From an uncultured Lewinella sp. (lineage in GTDB: Bacteria; Bacteroidota; Bacteroidia; Chitinophagales; Saprospiraceae): a stretch of DNA of 7,019 nucleotides. A program made the position numbers and the translations under genes. Of the stretch, positions 5,753-7,019 are shown one piece after another. The stretch spans positions 1 to 7,019 of the forward strand of contig CALIGP010000292.1 of assembly GCA_938021455.1 (NCBI GenBank), in the 5' to 3' direction. Numbering within the stretch: position 1 is the first letter of the stretch; every line of letters begins with the position of its first letter. The notes below the pieces were generated by a model. That model saw nothing but the letters and a program-made list of their open reading frames with translations. It searched no databases and was not told where the DNA came from.

Positions 5753-6787
5753 TCATCGTACCACCCGCACGGTCTCCAACAATTTTCCATCACTGGAGGC
5801 AAGCCGTAAGAAATACAACCCAGCTATCAATTCTTCCGTTTTAACCTGCACACCAACGCCGCTCTTTCTGGTTAGTATGGGAATCAGCCGACCCGTCGCA
5901 TCAAACAGTTCAAGTCCAACATTTTCACCAAAAGAAGTCGTGACAAGGACCGTAAAGCCATCACTAGTTATGGGATTAGGAAATACAGAAACCTGAGACA
6001 ATTGCCCGGTAAAGGCGACTACTTCTACAGGTGAGTAAGTAATGGCTCCATCGAAGTCTGTCTGACGAATCCGGTAGTAATTACCCCCCGTAAGTGGAGC
6101 CAGGTCCTGATGGCCATAACTATCGCTTATGTGCGGCGTTTGCTCACCAATAACAATCCAGTTCTGGCCGTTGGACGAACGCTCTATATGGAAGCCAGCG
6201 TTGTCCGGCTCATGGGTAGTTACCCACTGCAAATCAACATACTTTGCTCCTGTACTTCGGCCACCTCCAGCCACTACTTCCGCGTCGAAAGAGCGCCACT
6301 CAACGGGCAATACGCATTCACTAGCATCAAAACTAAGCCCCGCAGCAGTGCCAGAAAATTGTACACAATCGTCGGAAGCATCGCCGGGCGTTCCATTATC
6401 CGAAGGAGTTATTACCCGGAAATTAAAATCCCCAGAAAAGGTCTGGAAATTCACTGTATCAGCCACCGTGAAGGTGTAAGTTGCACTGGTTGCTCCAGGA
6501 ATATCAATCCATCCAATAGATGGCGTGTCTCTCAAATACTGCCATTGGTAAGAGGTAATAGACCCCTCGCCTGCAGCCCCCGTGAAATTACCCAGGGATA
6601 AGGTGAGCTCAGTTGTCGCAGGTTCGGTATCGCAAAGCGTCACAAATGTCTCCCCGTTAATCAAGGTCGTGTAGCCTAACTCCGTAGAAAAATCACATCG
6701 CTGTGCAAGAAGTGAACCAGTGCAACAGAAGATCGTCAACACCGTCGATAGAAAAATTAGTTTACTCGAGCGTAAAAGTGAATACAT
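5753..6787 (-). CDS. Secreted modular protein with T9SS type A C-terminal sorting domain
   Basis: Read from the ATG at 6787 it has 344 residues. An ATG 48 bp upstream (6835) is in frame but would put 16 extra residues before the signal peptide, so the inner start is preferred. Residues 1-28 (MYSLLRSSKLIFLSTVLTIF... to SLLA before Gln29) form a signal peptide. Residues of about 30-155 are an Ig-like beta region with YQWQYL and ATSATYTFTVAD. Residues of about 160-258, starting LPVEWRSFDAEV and including DLQWVTTHEPDNAGFHIERSSNGQNW and YYRIRQTDFDG, are a beta-sandwich module often found just before sorting domains. The last 75 or so residues carry FPNP, LFDATGR and AGLYFLRL and end KLLETVRVVR, the T9SS type A signal. 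The protein should cross the outer membrane by T9SS and be released or surface-attached. I see no catalytic domain; adhesion or matrix binding is only a guess. Confidence 0.9.
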   Translation of the reverse strand: MYSLLRSSKLIFLSTVLTIFCCTGSLLAQRCDFSTELGYTTLINGETFVTLCDTEPATTELTLSLGNFTGAAGEGSITSYQWQYLRDTPSIGWIDIPGATSATYTFTVADTVNFQTFSGDFNFRVITPSDNGTPGDASDDCVQFSGTAAGLSFDASECVLPVEWRSFDAEVVAGGGRSTGAKYVDLQWVTTHEPDNAGFHIERSSNGQNWIVIGEQTPHISDSYGHQDLAPLTGGNYYRIRQTDFDGAITYSPVEVVAFTGQLSQVSVFPNPITSDGFTVLVTTSFGENVGLELFDATGRLIPILTRKSGVGVQVKTEELIAGLYFLRLASSDGKLLETVRVVR

Positions 6788-7019
6788 AAAGTCGTTCTTC
6801 TTTTGAAGTAGAAAACATCCAATAAGGACATCCACGACAATGTAATGTTAAAACACGCTTTTTTCAGACTTTACACTCGAATGTTCTAAATAACATAGTT
6901 TTAATTGCTGTAACAGGCTAATTAAAAATTTCTTCGGCGATATCTGCTACTGCGGTTCTTAACCTTGCACCTGCGCCCCGCCATCAAATAACATTCAGAA
7001 CGGGGTAAAGACAATGACG
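6788..7019. other. AT-rich intergenic stretch upstream of the T9SS gene
   Basis: No supportable gene lies in these 232 bases. No convincing Bacteroidota promoter was found for the minus-strand gene; TACATTG near 6837-6843, read on the minus strand, is only a partial -7 match. At 6961-6975 a short sequence, AACCTTGCACCTGCG, resembles the right arm of the repeat block at 4901-4960. CCCCG (6976-6980) and CGGGG (7001-7005) form a short inverted repeat with a 20-nt loop. Confidence 0.5.
6961..6975. repeat. Short third copy of the 7-bp-unit repeat motif
   Basis: AACCTTGCACCTGCG shares the 11-nt ACCTTGCACCT with the right arm of the block at 4901-4960. It is only about two units long, so chance resemblance cannot be excluded, but it too is intergenic. 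Confidence 0.45.

Noticed and set aside
6110..6601. Plus-strand 163-codon ORF opposite the T9SS gene
   Set aside because: Antisense to a well-supported secreted protein and without recognisable domains.
6995..7018. Minus-strand end reading VIVFTPF followed by a stop, like the aromatic C-terminus of an outer-membrane beta-barrel
   Set aside because: Only seven codons are visible, and another minus-strand frame is also open there; nothing distinguishes a real gene end.
7014..7019. ATG at the right edge as a possible start of a plus-strand gene
   Set aside because: Only two codons are visible and there is no promoter or ribosome-binding evidence.

Overview
The window looks like chromosomal DNA of a member of the Bacteroidota, plausibly a Saprospiria/Lewinella-type marine bacterium. 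Three things point there. One secreted protein ends in a type IX secretion (T9SS) type A sorting domain. Two proteins carry signal peptides ending in the LLAQ form common in that phylum. The ribosomal-protein operon has a near-perfect Bacteroidota-type promoter (TTG, 20 nt, TACCTTTG). The phylum call is firm; the order is inference.

Layout, left to right. A minus-strand S41-family secreted peptidase gene (1226 down to 1) runs off the left edge. It is open over its whole visible length but has ATC where the start codon should be. A 170-bp spacer follows, holding a 7-bp-unit repeat. Next is a minus-strand maltokinase gene (1397-2947). A 64-bp divergent spacer separates it from a plus-strand, translationally coupled pair: a RimK-type ATP-grasp glutamate ligase (3012-3890) and a succinylglutamate desuccinylase/aspartoacylase-like zinc hydrolase (3887-4849). 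A 110-bp block of the same 7-bp repeat family, arranged as two opposed arms, fills the gap before the ribosomal operon. The operon consists of a promoter, rpmI (L35) and rplT (L20), with no infC in front. It ends at a strong, probably bidirectional, terminator (5692-5734). A convergent minus-strand gene for a T9SS-exported modular protein follows. The last 230 bp hold no supportable gene, only a short third copy of the repeat motif.

The genes fall into separate functional units: glycogen/trehalose-linked maltose phosphorylation (maltokinase), amino-acid ligation and hydrolysis (RimK-like plus AstE/AspA-like), translation (L35, L20) and cell-surface or secreted functions (S41 peptidase, T9SS protein). 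I see no mobile element, CRISPR array, tRNA or rRNA. The points most worth a second look are the non-canonical start of the S41 gene, the RimK/hydrolase couple, and the repeat family, one copy of which supplies the -33 element of the ribosomal promoter.
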